A program made the position numbers and the translations under genes. Shown piece by piece: positions 1 to 9,341 of a stretch of DNA of 64,000 bases. This DNA comes from Desulfurococcaceae archaeon MEX13E-LK6-19 (GTDB lineage Archaea > Thermoproteota > Thermoprotei_A > Sulfolobales > Desulfurococcaceae). Below the pieces are notes generated by a model that saw only the letters and a program-made list of their open reading frames with translations, was not told the origin of the DNA and searched no databases. The stretch covers positions 124,001-188,000 of the forward strand of contig CP072660.1 in assembly GCA_029637525.1 (NCBI GenBank). The letters are read 5' to 3'. The stretch's first letter is position 1; every line of letters begins with the position of its first letter.

Positions 1-258
1 TACGGCACGATATCCACGGTCTCTAAGGAGACGAGTCCAGGCTTCAACAATTTCTCTCGGCACTAGATCACTCTTGTTAAGAACTAGAATAAGCTCTCTC
101 CCCATGTTTTCAACCATTTGCTCTAGTCTTTTACTTCTAGTACTCATTGGATCCCTTGCATCGAGAACTTCAAGTACAACATCAGCTCTCGATACCACAA
201 GTTTTAAATCATGCCAGCTAGCTAATGTGAAGCCCCTTCGTGTTTTAGTCATTGTCAT
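1..258 (-). CDS. Circularly permuted GTPase (YlqF/NOG2 type), 3' part outside window
   Basis: The minus strand encodes the first 86 residues of a GTPase whose C-terminus lies beyond base 1. The segment DVVLEVLDARDP near residues 26-37 followed by LNKSDLVP (the G4 motif NKxD) near 59-66 is the hallmark order of circularly permuted GTPases, where G4 precedes the P-loop. Such proteins act in ribosome assembly or rRNA binding. The chosen start is ATG at 258; a second ATG lies at 252. The frame stays open upstream to about 325 but has no ATG, GTG or TTG start there. It follows the AK6-like gene by 68 bases in the same direction, so both may serve ribosome biogenesis. The exact subfamily cannot be told without the P-loop half. 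Confidence 0.85.
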   Translation of the reverse strand, partial: MTMTKTRRGFTLASWHDLKLVVSRADVVLEVLDARDPMSTRSKRLEQMVENMGRELILVLNKSDLVPREIVEAWTRLLRDRGYRAV

Positions 259-326
259 GCTTACCCGAGCTATTGCTTGCTGTTGATAAGGGAGTCCTGC
301 CCCTCTACTAAATATTTCGATTCAAG

Positions 327-896
327 CTACTTAGAGAAATACTTCTCTAATTTCTCAAAAGGCTTTAGGGAAAGCCAATCATACTTTAGACCAGGCTCTC
401 CTTCACCTCTAATGATCTTAAGTGCTTCCTCAAGTATTTCTTCAGGGCTCTTGTTGCTTGTATCTATTTCGTATACTTTATCTTCACCGAAAACCTGGAT
501 CGCGTTATGTGTACATACAGAAAGTATTTCCGCCTCAATATTCTCTCTGATTTTATCCCACCACCATCCTTTCTTTTTAAGTCTCTCTTCTAGAACCTCG
601 GGGTCTGTGCGTAGAACTATTACCTTCTCAACGTATTCACGTGGAATTATTTCACCGTAATGACTATCTATTATGACTAACTTGTTGTTCTCAATAATCT
701 CTTTCACACGCCTGACGAGCGCTTCCTCGTCTATAACAAAACTCGCTACTTCCTCGTCGTAGTCAGTATACAATCCCTCCTTTAATACAAGTTCACTTAA
801 GTCAATATGTACTGCACCAAGTTTTTCAGCAAGCATTTTAGCCAGTGTTGTCTTTCCTGTACCAGGAGTCCCCATTACTACTATTACTTTACCCAT
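327..896 (-). CDS. AK6/Fap7-type nucleotide kinase (putative adenylate kinase)
   Basis: A 189-residue P-loop kinase. The N-terminus VVMGTPGTGKTT (residues about 6-17) is a Walker A motif. It is followed by an HIDLSELV segment and by DSHYGEIIP, typical of the AK6/Fap7/hCINAP family; the WWWDKIRENIEAEI region matches the LID/helical part. Family members are adenylate kinase/ATPases that help mature the small ribosomal subunit, through Rps14 and uS11 contacts in eukaryotes and archaea. Length matches the archaeal family at about 180-190 residues. The start ATG overlaps the end of the upstream PP-loop gene by 13 bases, so translation is probably coupled. Biochemical function is inferred from family membership. 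Confidence 0.88.
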   Translation of the reverse strand: MGKVIVVMGTPGTGKTTLAKMLAEKLGAVHIDLSELVLKEGLYTDYDEEVASFVIDEEALVRRVKEIIENNKLVIIDSHYGEIIPREYVEKVIVLRTDPEVLEERLKKKGWWWDKIRENIEAEILSVCTHNAIQVFGEDKVYEIDTSNKSPEEILEEALKIIRGEGEPGLKYDWLSLKPFEKLEKYFSK

Positions 897-2170
897 TTCT
901 TCTCCCTCAGGAACTCTTCAATAAACTCTTTACCGCATAGTCTATTCCACAATTTTCTCGTCATAATATATAATTCTAGACTACGGAGTGCAGGGCATAT
1001 ATAACACCCTATTCTATAGAAGCCTTGTTCATACAATGGATTAACTGGTAGTTTATTTAGATACATGTATAATTGTACATGTGCTGTAGACCATTGCTTT
1101 ATTGGCGCAACCTCGATCATCTTATCACTCAACTTCCTTACTGGAGACCTATGGCTCCTAGAAACAGACTCAGCATCCCTATCACCGACAACAACAAGTA
1201 CTTGTTCGTATCCACGCGTAATTTCTTCTAGTTTTTCCTTGAAAGCCTTTGTCTTTAGTCCTGTACACCATCTATTTGTTTTAGTTGGTAACCCCTTCTC
1301 CTTAACAGCTTCATCTATCTTTGCAAAAGCCTTCACGACCTCAATACCATAGTATTCCTGAACTTTACTAACATACTCTATTGTTTCAGGAAATTCTAGG
1401 CCTGTATCAACATATATTGGATACACTTTGTTTTTCCCATAGCACTTTATGGCTAGGTCAAGTACAACAATACTATCCTTGCCCCCACTAAAACTAACAA
1501 CAACAATATCGGGATTACCAGTTATCTCGAAGATTTTGCTAGAAATCCTCATATGCTCCATTATAATACTCTTGTTCTTATCAAGAAGTAAATTGAAGTC
1601 ATTACTATATCTTTCATTACTTACTTCCTCGAGTATGAGCTCTCTTCCTTCATCTGGTATAGTTAGTCTCCCTACTATTCTTGGCCCAGAATATATGTCA
1701 TGAACGCCGCGAAACTTTCTTAAAACAAGAGGTGTTTCCGGAGGATTCTCCATACCGAGTTCTTTTAGGAGACATACAGTGTCAGCGCCTATTAGAAAAA
1801 ACATGTCATAACCTGGGTGAGGTTCTAATCCGTATAGTTTCTCTCCTTCTTCTGAGAGAACAAAGCATTCATTGTATGTAGCAGTTAGTCTTAACCTTGC
1901 TCTCGCTCTCTCGATCGTTCTAACTAGTTCTAGTGGAGGGATGCTGGAGAGATTCCTTGCTCCAGCATATTCTACAACATATTTGGGGTTAACTAAACGG
2001 GATCTACCATACCCGGGCTTGATCTCGATAACATATCCTTCTTTCAATGACTTCTCTGTTGATACCTTAATCCACCCTCTGTAGAATTTGGAGACAACTT
2101 TAGAGACATAGTTTAGGTCTTTTTTCTCAACTACTATGGTATAAATTGTTTCTACTTCACTATACTTCAT
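884..2170 (-). CDS. PAPS-reductase-family PP-loop protein with cysteine motif
   Basis: A 428-residue protein. The C-terminal half carries the PP-loop SGGKDS (residues 228-233) of the PAPS reductase/ATP pyrophosphatase superfamily, then VDTGLEF near 255-260. C302 (NRWCTG) with C389 and C392 (IGCYICPA) look like Fe-S or Zn ligands. The N-terminal about 200 residues form a separate basic region, perhaps an RNA-binding domain, which I do not recognise with certainty. Real PAPS reductases are usually shorter, and no sulfate-assimilation partners are visible, so a role in thiolation of RNA or DNA, or in another adenylylation reaction, is as likely as sulfate reduction. It overlaps the upstream PD-(D/E)XK-like gene by 11 bases and the downstream kinase by 13, pointing to one transcript. 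Confidence 0.82.
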   Translation of the reverse strand: MKYSEVETIYTIVVEKKDLNYVSKVVSKFYRGWIKVSTEKSLKEGYVIEIKPGYGRSRLVNPKYVVEYAGARNLSSIPPLELVRTIERARARLRLTATYNECFVLSEEGEKLYGLEPHPGYDMFFLIGADTVCLLKELGMENPPETPLVLRKFRGVHDIYSGPRIVGRLTIPDEGRELILEEVSNERYSNDFNLLLDKNKSIIMEHMRISSKIFEITGNPDIVVVSFSGGKDSIVVLDLAIKCYGKNKVYPIYVDTGLEFPETIEYVSKVQEYYGIEVVKAFAKIDEAVKEKGLPTKTNRWCTGLKTKAFKEKLEEITRGYEQVLVVVGDRDAESVSRSHRSPVRKLSDKMIEVAPIKQWSTAHVQLYMYLNKLPVNPLYEQGFYRIGCYICPALRSLELYIMTRKLWNRLCGKEFIEEFLREKKWVK

Positions 2171-3365
2171 GTTTTACTAGCTCCTCTAATTTATTGAGAT
2201 CAAGTTTTCCGTTATTGTAGAGTATGATTATTTTTTGTAGCAGCCGGGCTAGTTTCTCGTCTTTGATTTTTATTATTGTTTCTCCATGCGATTTAGCATA
2301 TCTAGATACATGCTCGGCGACAACAGCCAGTTTATTTAGGTCGAAGCCTACGTTATCGTACACAATGATCCCATGTGATTCAAGTTCGTGTCTAACCTCG
2401 TCTGGTACACTGTATCTCGAGACTAGTATCATTTCACGTGGATTATAGACACTCTTGTATAACTCAACAACTTTTACTTCGTTTAGCCTAATACCCTTCT
2501 TTTCTTTTGCTTGCTCTATAGCTTCTTTCCTCGTCACTCCTAGTACTTCTGCCAGACCATCCCACAATCCTTGGATCCACAGGTTTCTCCATTCTTCGGC
2601 TGTCAATGGTCTAGCTAGTGGGCCACGTACATCTCTTACGCGAGCATACCAGTCTATGAGTTCTTTACACTCTACTATCAAGTCCGGTTTCTTTACGGGA
2701 GGATTGCTATTTGTATCAAGTATATCCATTATCCTGCCGCCATAGATCATCATATCGGGTCTTAGAGCTGTATAGAGCTTCCATGACTCTTTTAGATCGC
2801 TTGTATCCTCCCATGCTAGAGGCCTGGGTGCCTCTAGGAAAAAGCTTAGGCTACCCTTACCAGGTATGTCTATTACGAGATTAGGGGGTATCCAGCGTAG
2901 TTTTTGCTTACCGCTACGCTCTAGGCTTAAGACATAGTGTTCTGGGTAGATCACCAATGTTCCATTCCTATGTAAATGGTATATTATTCCGAGGAACACC
3001 CAGTTCTGATATAATGTACGTAGGTTTGTCTTCAAACTTGTACGAAGAGCTGCTGCAGCCTTTGGCCCATATTCTTCTGGCTTAAGTCTCCCTCTTAGTA
3101 GGTCATGTGTGTATATGAATAGTTTCTTCTTCAAATGCTGCCTAGGATTCTTTATAAAGCTCCCGAATTCCCTGCTGAATAGAACATTCACGAATCCATA
3201 TTTGTTACTGGTTTCCTTGAGTAGTCTCTGGAACACTTTGATCCATTGGCTAGCTTCTTCAATGGGTTCTTTGCCTATTGCACAATCAACAAAGCATCCA
3301 CTAACATCTTTTTCTCCAAGACACTTTTTCGCACACTCTATAGCTTCCTCATTACTCCTGATCAC
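2160..3365 (-). CDS. Uncharacterised PD-(D/E)XK-like protein with N-terminal twin CX3C
   Basis: A 401-residue protein of no family I can name, starting with GTG. Residues 11-28 hold C11-x3-C15-x8-C24-x3-C28, a twin CX3C motif that could form two disulfides or bind metal. The middle contains FFLEAPRPL (E178), RPDMMIYGG (D204) and KPDLIVECKEL with E232-x-K234. This layout fits the E...PD...ExK active site of PD-(D/E)XK nucleases. The C-terminus (about 290-401) is helical with a Rossmann-like VSRYSVPDEV segment. It overlaps the PP-loop gene downstream by 11 bases. Nuclease activity is inference from motif order; a non-catalytic restriction-like fold remains possible. Confidence 0.75.
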   Translation of the reverse strand: MIRSNEEAIECAKKCLGEKDVSGCFVDCAIGKEPIEEASQWIKVFQRLLKETSNKYGFVNVLFSREFGSFIKNPRQHLKKKLFIYTHDLLRGRLKPEEYGPKAAAALRTSLKTNLRTLYQNWVFLGIIYHLHRNGTLVIYPEHYVLSLERSGKQKLRWIPPNLVIDIPGKGSLSFFLEAPRPLAWEDTSDLKESWKLYTALRPDMMIYGGRIMDILDTNSNPPVKKPDLIVECKELIDWYARVRDVRGPLARPLTAEEWRNLWIQGLWDGLAEVLGVTRKEAIEQAKEKKGIRLNEVKVVELYKSVYNPREMILVSRYSVPDEVRHELESHGIIVYDNVGFDLNKLAVVAEHVSRYAKSHGETIIKIKDEKLARLLQKIIILYNNGKLDLNKLEELVKHEV

Positions 3366-3477
3366 TTTTATTCCCAGGTATTACTTATTCTGAACAATAC
3401 CTAAATACCTTAAGCAAAAAGATAGTATAGCGTCTACACTAGAGTGTTTCTGCACCATTAAAAGGAGGTGTCTACTT

Positions 3478-3804
3478 GTGTCTGAAGAGAAGAAAGATCT
3501 TATTCAACGCCTTGAAGAACTTCTCAAGCAAATGAATCCCTGGGAGAAGAAGCCTGTTTTGAAAGCTGGTCGTATTATTGTTGAACTCGTAAAGCTCCCT
3601 GAAAGGAGAAAGAAGTCCTCTATAGAGCCCGAGAAACTCGTTTTACATATCAGACTTGAAGATGCGTTTCGCGGCGTTTTCATCGAGAATGTTGATGAAC
3701 TTGAGGATCTCGCTGCCGCCATTAGTGCTGAGAAGATTAGGGAGATAGCAAGAGCTTTAACCGAGATTTCTAAAAAGAAACGCGTCCAGGAATATGAGCT
3801 ATGA
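3478..3804 (+). CDS. Small conserved-looking archaeal protein, unknown function
   Basis: A 108-residue charged protein starting at GTG, with a strong Shine-Dalgarno AAAGGAGGTG at about 3460-3469. It has an N-terminal helix (residues 3-20), a central strand-rich part (KAGRIIVELVKLP, KLVLHIRLEDAFRGVF) and a C-terminal helix ending in lysines. There are no cysteines, signal peptide or membrane segments. It is divergent from the PD-(D/E)XK-like gene and overlaps the 3' end of hyuB by six bases on the other strand. I recognise no domain. The strong ribosome site and the codon-typical composition argue that it is real. Confidence 0.7.
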   Translation: MSEEKKDLIQRLEELLKQMNPWEKKPVLKAGRIIVELVKLPERRKKSSIEPEKLVLHIRLEDAFRGVFIENVDELEDLAAAISAEKIREIARALTEISKKKRVQEYEL

Positions 3805-5466
3805 TTCCTCGTCTCCACAGTAGTAATATTTCCTTACATATTCCATCGTGATCTTTTCTTCAACCACATCATTTTCAACGAGTTTTCCATCTCTTCTACA
3901 CGGATCCCCGTAGCCTCCACCACCTGGAGTGTTTATATATACTATATCATCTCTTCTCAATACAACAGTGTTCTTTGAACCAAGCTCAATAACTTTTCCT
4001 TCCCTAACAATGTAGTGGTAACTCGGAGCCCCAGGCTCTCCCCCAGCTAGCCCCCATGGCCTTAGTTTTTCTCTCTCAGAGAACACCGTTAGTACGACAT
4101 TGTCTTCTAGAATCTTGAACGCTCTTGTTACACCTAGCCCACCACGATACCTGCCTGCTCCACAACTATCTCTTCTTAGCTCATATGCTACAAATAATAT
4201 CGGGTATTCTCTCTCGGCAATTTCTATTGGTGTATTCAGTGTATTTGTCATATTAGTATGGACACCGTCTACTCCATCAGATACTGGTCTCCCCCCGCTC
4301 CCGCAAGCTATTGTCTCGTAGAACGCCCAATTCCTTCCTCCAAGAAGTACGTTTGTCATAGTTCCACAGCTTGCCGCAGGTACAAGGTCAGGAAAAGCCT
4401 TTGATAACGCCAAGTATACTACATCAACTATTCTCTGCGATGTCTCGAGATTACCTCCACCTACAGGTGCTGGTGGTTTTGGATTCAATATCGTTCCTTC
4501 AGGAGCATTTATAGATATTATTTTGTAGAAACCTTGATTCATAGGCAACTCGGGGTCTATTATTGTTTTGAGAGCGAATGATGTCGCTGCCACTGTTACA
4601 CCATAAACAGCATTTAAGGGCTCATCTACTTGTTCACTAGACCCGGTATAGTCAACAATTAATTTATTTGTTTTAACTGTAATTCGAGCATGTATTCTCA
4701 GCAACTTACCCGTCTTGGACTCAAGATAGTCTTCCGCTTCATATACTCCTTCCACACGATACTTCTTGACTAGATCCGCTAGTTTGTTCCTAGTGTAATT
4801 CATTGTATACTCTATTATCTTCTCATAGGCTTCACTTATCGTTTCTACACCATGCTTTTCTACAAGTTCAACTATTCTTTTCTCACCAATATTCAAGGCT
4901 GCTATCTGCGCCATTATGTCGCCTTTGAAGTACTCTGGTGTTCTTATGTTTGCTTGTATTAGCTTCATAACATCGTCTCTAAGCTTGTTTTTCTCAACTA
5001 TCTTTACTGGGGGTATGACTAGTCCTTCTTCATACAATGTTTTTGCATCAACACTAATGCTCCCGGGAACACTACCACCTATGTCTACATGATGCGCTTT
5101 GTTTGCTACAAACGCTATTATTTCGTCTCCATAGTATACTGGTTTTAAGAGCATTACATCGTTTAGATGGGTTCCAGTAATGTATGGATTATTCGATAAT
5201 ATTACATCACCGGGTTCTAGTGTTTCCCCTTCCTTTTCTATCCATGATACAATATTTTTTGATGCCACAACCATGCTCCCTAGATGTACTGGTATATGCT
5301 CGGCTTGTGCTACAAGATCTCCGTTTGGCGATAATATTGCGCAAGAATAGTCTTGTCTGTCCCTTATATTGGGGCTAAATGCTGTACTACGTAGTATTAC
5401 GCCCATTTCCTCGGCTGTATAGATCAGTGCATACTTGATTACTTCTATTGTAATAGGGTCAATCAT
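3799..5466 (-). CDS. hyuB: Hydantoinase B/5-oxoprolinase family, HyuB subunit
   Basis: A 555-residue HyuB-family protein. It starts MIDPITIEVIKYAL and ends with the glycine-rich NTPGGGGYGDP segment typical of the family. LSNNPYITGTHLNDV and NKAHHVDIGGSVPGS are also conserved features. Family members pair with HyuA to hydrolyse ATP while opening cyclic amides such as 5-oxoproline or N-methylhydantoin; related pairs carboxylate acetone or acetophenone. The gene lies five bases downstream of hyuA on the same strand, so the two subunits are co-translated. The substrate cannot be read from the sequence. The 3' end overlaps the convergent small gene at 3478-3804 by six bases. Confidence 0.92.
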   Translation of the reverse strand: MIDPITIEVIKYALIYTAEEMGVILRSTAFSPNIRDRQDYSCAILSPNGDLVAQAEHIPVHLGSMVVASKNIVSWIEKEGETLEPGDVILSNNPYITGTHLNDVMLLKPVYYGDEIIAFVANKAHHVDIGGSVPGSISVDAKTLYEEGLVIPPVKIVEKNKLRDDVMKLIQANIRTPEYFKGDIMAQIAALNIGEKRIVELVEKHGVETISEAYEKIIEYTMNYTRNKLADLVKKYRVEGVYEAEDYLESKTGKLLRIHARITVKTNKLIVDYTGSSEQVDEPLNAVYGVTVAATSFALKTIIDPELPMNQGFYKIISINAPEGTILNPKPPAPVGGGNLETSQRIVDVVYLALSKAFPDLVPAASCGTMTNVLLGGRNWAFYETIACGSGGRPVSDGVDGVHTNMTNTLNTPIEIAEREYPILFVAYELRRDSCGAGRYRGGLGVTRAFKILEDNVVLTVFSEREKLRPWGLAGGEPGAPSYHYIVREGKVIELGSKNTVVLRRDDIVYINTPGGGGYGDPCRRDGKLVENDVVEEKITMEYVRKYYYCGDEES

Positions 5467-5471
5467 GGCTT

Positions 5472-7532
5472 TTACTCCTCTCTAATCCTTATTGTAGTGT
5501 ATTCATCTACGTATCCACTATAACCTGGAGGGATCACTATCGTACTATCAATACTCTCTATAATCGCAGGTCCTTTGATTACCGCCCCTGGCCTCAGCTT
5601 CTCTCTATCATACACGTTTGTACTAGTCCATTCCGTTTCTTCGAAGAACACTTTTCTTGTACTACCGGGCTCTGGCTTATATGGTATCGGCCTGGTTTTC
5701 TTTACTATACTTGGTTTGGGCGTGTATCCATAGGCAGTTATTCTTGCTACTACTATGACTACTTCTTCATCCAGGTGTTTGTACCCATACTTCTCCTGGT
5801 GCATTGCATGGAACAACTCTATTGTTTTCTCAATAGGCTTCACATAAGGTACAGTTATTTCGTATGCTTGTCTTGCATACCTTATATCAAGTGTTCGCAC
5901 GATCTTTATATTATCTGGCTGTACTCCTTCTTCAAGAAGAGTTTTCACTGCTTTTTCTTCAAGCCTCTTGAAGACTTGTTCTAGCTCTTTATCATCTACT
6001 TCATTATTAGTCTTCATTACTGCCTGATGGTAATCGTGCTTATAGTCTGTTAGTAGTAACCCTAGTGCCGAGAATACCCCGGGTAACGGCGGGATTATTG
6101 TCTCTTTGATCCCTAGTTCTCTCGCCAACTCGACAGCGTGTAGTGGCCCAGCTCCCCCGAATGCATATAGTGTGAATTCACGGGGGTTTAGCCCTCTCTC
6201 AATGCTAACTATTCTCAATGCTTTCGCCATTAATGTATTTGCTATCTTGATTATCGCTAATGCTGTCTCCTCTATGGAGAGACCTTGCTTCCTAGCTATC
6301 TCTTCTATCGCTTTCACCGCCAATTTCTTGTAGAGTCTCACTCTTCCACCTGCGATTTGCTCCGGCAACCTTCCCAGCACCAGGTTCGCATCTGTTACCG
6401 TTGGATCCACTCCTCCTTTACCATAGCATGCTGGGCCCGGGTCTGCTCCAGCACTCACAGGTCCTACTCTCAGTGCCCCGCCTGGATCTATCCAAGCTAT
6501 TGACCCTCCTCCAGCACTCACCTCTACTATGTCTATGTACGGGTGCCTAACCGGGTACCCTGATCCCTTCACGAGTCTTCCCATGTGGATTTCTCCGCCA
6601 ACCTCGTATTCATTAACCATCAACGGCTCTCCGTTGATTATTGTCGATGCTTTAGCCGTCGTGCCTCCCATGTCGAATGCCAGCGTCTTCTCAATACCCA
6701 TGATCTTGGAGAAGTATGCTGTTGCTATTGCTCCCGCTGCTGGACCGCTCTCTATGAATGCTGCCGGGTTTTCTACCGCGTAGTCTAGTGATGATACTCC
6801 TCCATTGCTCTTCATAACTAATAGTTTCCCATTGAACCCTCTAGCCCTAAGGTTCTCCGAGAGGATCTTAAGGTATTTTGCTAATACAGGTTTCAGCAGC
6901 CCATTGACTACTGTTGTACTCGTCCTCTCATACTCCATAGGCCTAGGATCTACTTCATGACTCGTTACAACTATTGCACTCGGGCATTCTTCCTCGATAA
7001 TCTTCTTCGCCTGCATCTCATGTCGAGGGTTTATGTAGCTGTGTAGGAACGATATAATGAAGACATCTGTTTCACTACACCATCTCCTAGCAATCTCCTT
7101 GACGGCATTGGTGTCAAGAGGCTCTATCTCCCCGCCATCCGGGCCTATCCGTCCTCCCACACCAATTCTTCTATGCCTAGGTATGAGTGGTCGTGGTTTC
7201 TTGAAGAACGGATTATAGAGTTCTGGTCTATTCTGTCTCCCAATCTCTATTATGTCACGGAACCCCTTGTTGGTTATAAGGAGTGCTCTAGGCAACTCTA
7301 GGTTCTTTTGTCCAAAGAAAATATTGGTTCCAAGCGTTGACGCGTGAACAAGAACTTCTATGTCTTCTATAGGAAATTCCGTTGACTCAACCGCTTCCAC
7401 AACACTAGCCCATGCCTCACGCGGTTTCGTCGAGACCTTCAGGTAAACAAGAACGCCGGTTTTATCATCAAATCCCACGAGATCAGTGAAAGTACCGCCG
7501 ACGTCAACCCCTACTCGTATCACTCCATACAT
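5472..7532 (-). CDS. hyuA: Hydantoinase A/5-oxoprolinase family, HyuA subunit
   Basis: A 686-residue HyuA-family protein with an ASKHA-type ATPase fold. VGVDVGGTFTD near residues 7-17 is the first phosphate-binding loop. FDMGGTTAKAS near 290 is the second nucleotide loop, and SAGADPGPACYGKGG near 365 is a strongly conserved family segment. YAFGGAGPLHAVELA near 460 closes the ATPase core. With HyuB it forms an ATP-dependent amidohydrolase or carboxylase of uncertain substrate, probably in amino-acid or peptide catabolism. The ATG start at 7532 has GAGGAG-like bases just upstream. It is followed after five bases by hyuB. Confidence 0.92.
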   Translation of the reverse strand: MYGVIRVGVDVGGTFTDLVGFDDKTGVLVYLKVSTKPREAWASVVEAVESTEFPIEDIEVLVHASTLGTNIFFGQKNLELPRALLITNKGFRDIIEIGRQNRPELYNPFFKKPRPLIPRHRRIGVGGRIGPDGGEIEPLDTNAVKEIARRWCSETDVFIISFLHSYINPRHEMQAKKIIEEECPSAIVVTSHEVDPRPMEYERTSTTVVNGLLKPVLAKYLKILSENLRARGFNGKLLVMKSNGGVSSLDYAVENPAAFIESGPAAGAIATAYFSKIMGIEKTLAFDMGGTTAKASTIINGEPLMVNEYEVGGEIHMGRLVKGSGYPVRHPYIDIVEVSAGGGSIAWIDPGGALRVGPVSAGADPGPACYGKGGVDPTVTDANLVLGRLPEQIAGGRVRLYKKLAVKAIEEIARKQGLSIEETALAIIKIANTLMAKALRIVSIERGLNPREFTLYAFGGAGPLHAVELARELGIKETIIPPLPGVFSALGLLLTDYKHDYHQAVMKTNNEVDDKELEQVFKRLEEKAVKTLLEEGVQPDNIKIVRTLDIRYARQAYEITVPYVKPIEKTIELFHAMHQEKYGYKHLDEEVVIVVARITAYGYTPKPSIVKKTRPIPYKPEPGSTRKVFFEETEWTSTNVYDREKLRPGAVIKGPAIIESIDSTIVIPPGYSGYVDEYTTIRIREE

Positions 7533-7581
7533 CCTCCTCTCTATTGCTTCCCGGTATACTGTTTATATTGATGTTGTAAAC

Positions 7582-8310
7582 TTATTTCCCTGCCAGTATT
7601 GGTAGTAGATCTAGGTTTTCGGGTTTTTGCTCTATTACTTCTCTTTTTTCACGGATCTCTTTGATTAGCTTATATATGGTTGATGCCGTCATCAGTACCA
7701 TGGCTATTATCGTCATTATTATTGCTCTCAATGTTGTTTCCGGCGGTGTTATTATGCAGTATACTGTTGTCTTGTTGTAAACAATTATTGTCTCGAGCAC
7801 GCCATCGTTACTTATGAATACTTGTTGTGGCTGATTACAGTACACTATGTTTTCGGCAACTACATGGTTATGTATCTGGTATACCGGTATCAGTATTGTC
7901 AAGAGTATTATTGCAGCTGATAAGAAGATCAGGTTTATAGCCCACGTGATATATTTTCTCCTTATCTTCGCTATTAGCAGGAGCGTGTATATTGTTACGA
8001 GTATAATCACTATATTCAATGCTATAGAAATATAGGTTCTTATATCGGTCATGCGTGTTCTCAGTAGTGTATAGTACTCTTCATTCCTTAAATCAAGCCA
8101 TGCATAACCATAGGGTATATGGAAGCTTGTTGTATTACTGATCTTGTATCCTTTAATATCTATAACCGTTTCTTCTAGGTCTGCGTATCCCTTGAGATAC
8201 CCATTGTATGTTATAATGTTTGTTGTTGCTACGCTATATAGTATGTATATTGACGTTATTAATAGAAATAATGCTATTATTTCTGGTGCTGGTTTCTCGA
8301 GTATTTTCAT
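7582..8310 (-). CDS. Four-helix membrane protein, unknown function
   Basis: A 242-residue membrane protein beginning MKILEKPAPEII. Hydrophobic segments lie near residues 10-28, 85-110, 115-140 and 195-220. The long loop between the first two is rich in tyrosine and has an Asn-Thr-Thr sequon, so it probably faces outside. The start is set at ATG 8310 because it overlaps the TGA of the upstream gene as ATGA and has GGTGAAG just before it; the frame could open further upstream (to 8424) but that part reads inside the neighbour. Together the two form a coupled envelope pair. No family is recognised. Confidence 0.72.
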   Translation of the reverse strand: MKILEKPAPEIIALFLLITSIYILYSVATTNIITYNGYLKGYADLEETVIDIKGYKISNTTSFHIPYGYAWLDLRNEEYYTLLRTRMTDIRTYISIALNIVIILVTIYTLLLIAKIRRKYITWAINLIFLSAAIILLTILIPVYQIHNHVVAENIVYCNQPQQVFISNDGVLETIIVYNKTTVYCIITPPETTLRAIIMTIIAMVLMTASTIYKLIKEIREKREVIEQKPENLDLLPILAGK

Positions 8311-9089
8311 GTTTTCTTCACCACTATTGTCTCTGTTGTTGTATAGTTTATTTTTGTACAAACAATCTTTATGTGGACAATGTTTGTGTTTATAAGTGAT
8401 GTAAAGTATGGTGTGTATGTCCATGTCTCTCCTGGGTTCAGTACTATGGGTTCATTCATTGTCTTGTTGCTGATAATAAATGTGTTGTTAGCTAGTGTTA
8501 CATTATAGTATATTTCTATAGAGAAGGGAAGTGTGTTTATTACTTGTACAGTATTGTTTACCAGCTTGATTTCCGGCGGGGTTAGTGTTATAGTTTCTAT
8601 TTTCGTGTACTTAAACATCCCTATGGTTGTGTTAAGGAATACTGTTATGTTTAGTTTTGTCTCAAGTTTCGTTATAAGTGATTCATTACGCACATACCTG
8701 GTGAACGTTATCTTGCCTTCTCCTGTCTCATAATTATAGCCTACGCCAGAGCCTCCAGAAAATATATCTACACTTGTCCCGTTTACGAGGGCTTTTATCC
8801 CGTATATACGTAACGTATCTGATTTATTTACGTAGACTAGTGGTACGTTTTTTGTCTTTATACATATTTTTAGTACTATGTAATTCTCCGTTATCCTTGT
8901 TATTCTTACATCTTTAATAATTATTTCTTGAGAGAAAACATTTTCATGTGTTTTCTCGAGTTTACTTGTTTCACTAAGTATTGATGGCGTGTATATTAAC
9001 TGGAAAAATATGAGCGTGAGTAGGGACAAGACTATGCATAGTATTGCTACGTTGTTCGGTAGAGTAGAAGGAGGAGGCTCATATCCCAA
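8307..9089 (-). CDS. Secreted, membrane-anchored sequon-rich protein
   Basis: A 260-residue protein with one N-terminal hydrophobic segment (residues about 13-32, after MGYEPPPSTLPNN) and an extracytoplasmic beta-rich body. About ten Asn-x-Ser/Thr sequons are scattered through residues 85-250, such as NKS, NGT, NES, NIT and NTT. This is typical of N-glycosylated archaeal surface proteins. The C-terminal part may hold an immunoglobulin-like or CARDB-like fold (PFSIEIYYNVTLANNT, NPGETWTYTPYF), which is an inference. Its stop codon is coupled by ATGA to the four-helix membrane protein, suggesting they form a complex or act together at the envelope. Confidence 0.72.
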   Translation of the reverse strand: MGYEPPPSTLPNNVAILCIVLSLLTLIFFQLIYTPSILSETSKLEKTHENVFSQEIIIKDVRITRITENYIVLKICIKTKNVPLVYVNKSDTLRIYGIKALVNGTSVDIFSGGSGVGYNYETGEGKITFTRYVRNESLITKLETKLNITVFLNTTIGMFKYTKIETITLTPPEIKLVNNTVQVINTLPFSIEIYYNVTLANNTFIISNKTMNEPIVLNPGETWTYTPYFTSLINTNIVHIKIVCTKINYTTTETIVVKKT

Positions 9090-9341
9090 AACTATAGGTC
9101 CCCAGTATCATAGTTCCGCCAGGTTATTAATAAGTACAACTACATAGTACAGAAAACAAGCAAATTATCATTGATAAGATGAAGCCTTGTATGTTCTATA
9201 GTAACTCAGGAACTATTTCTCAATGCATACATAATTTTTCTATGTAATATTAATGAAAAACCTTTTCTCTAGCAACTAGTCAGAGATTTAGATGAGCCAC
9301 CATGGAATCTCTCGAGAGTATATCGTGGGAATTTCTCCAGA

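Noticed and set aside
884-3365. A complete DNA phosphorothioation (Dnd) system
   Set aside because: Only a PP-loop protein and a nuclease-like protein are seen. DndA, DndB, DndD and DndE equivalents are absent, and the PP-loop protein sits with AK6 and a ribosome-type GTPase.
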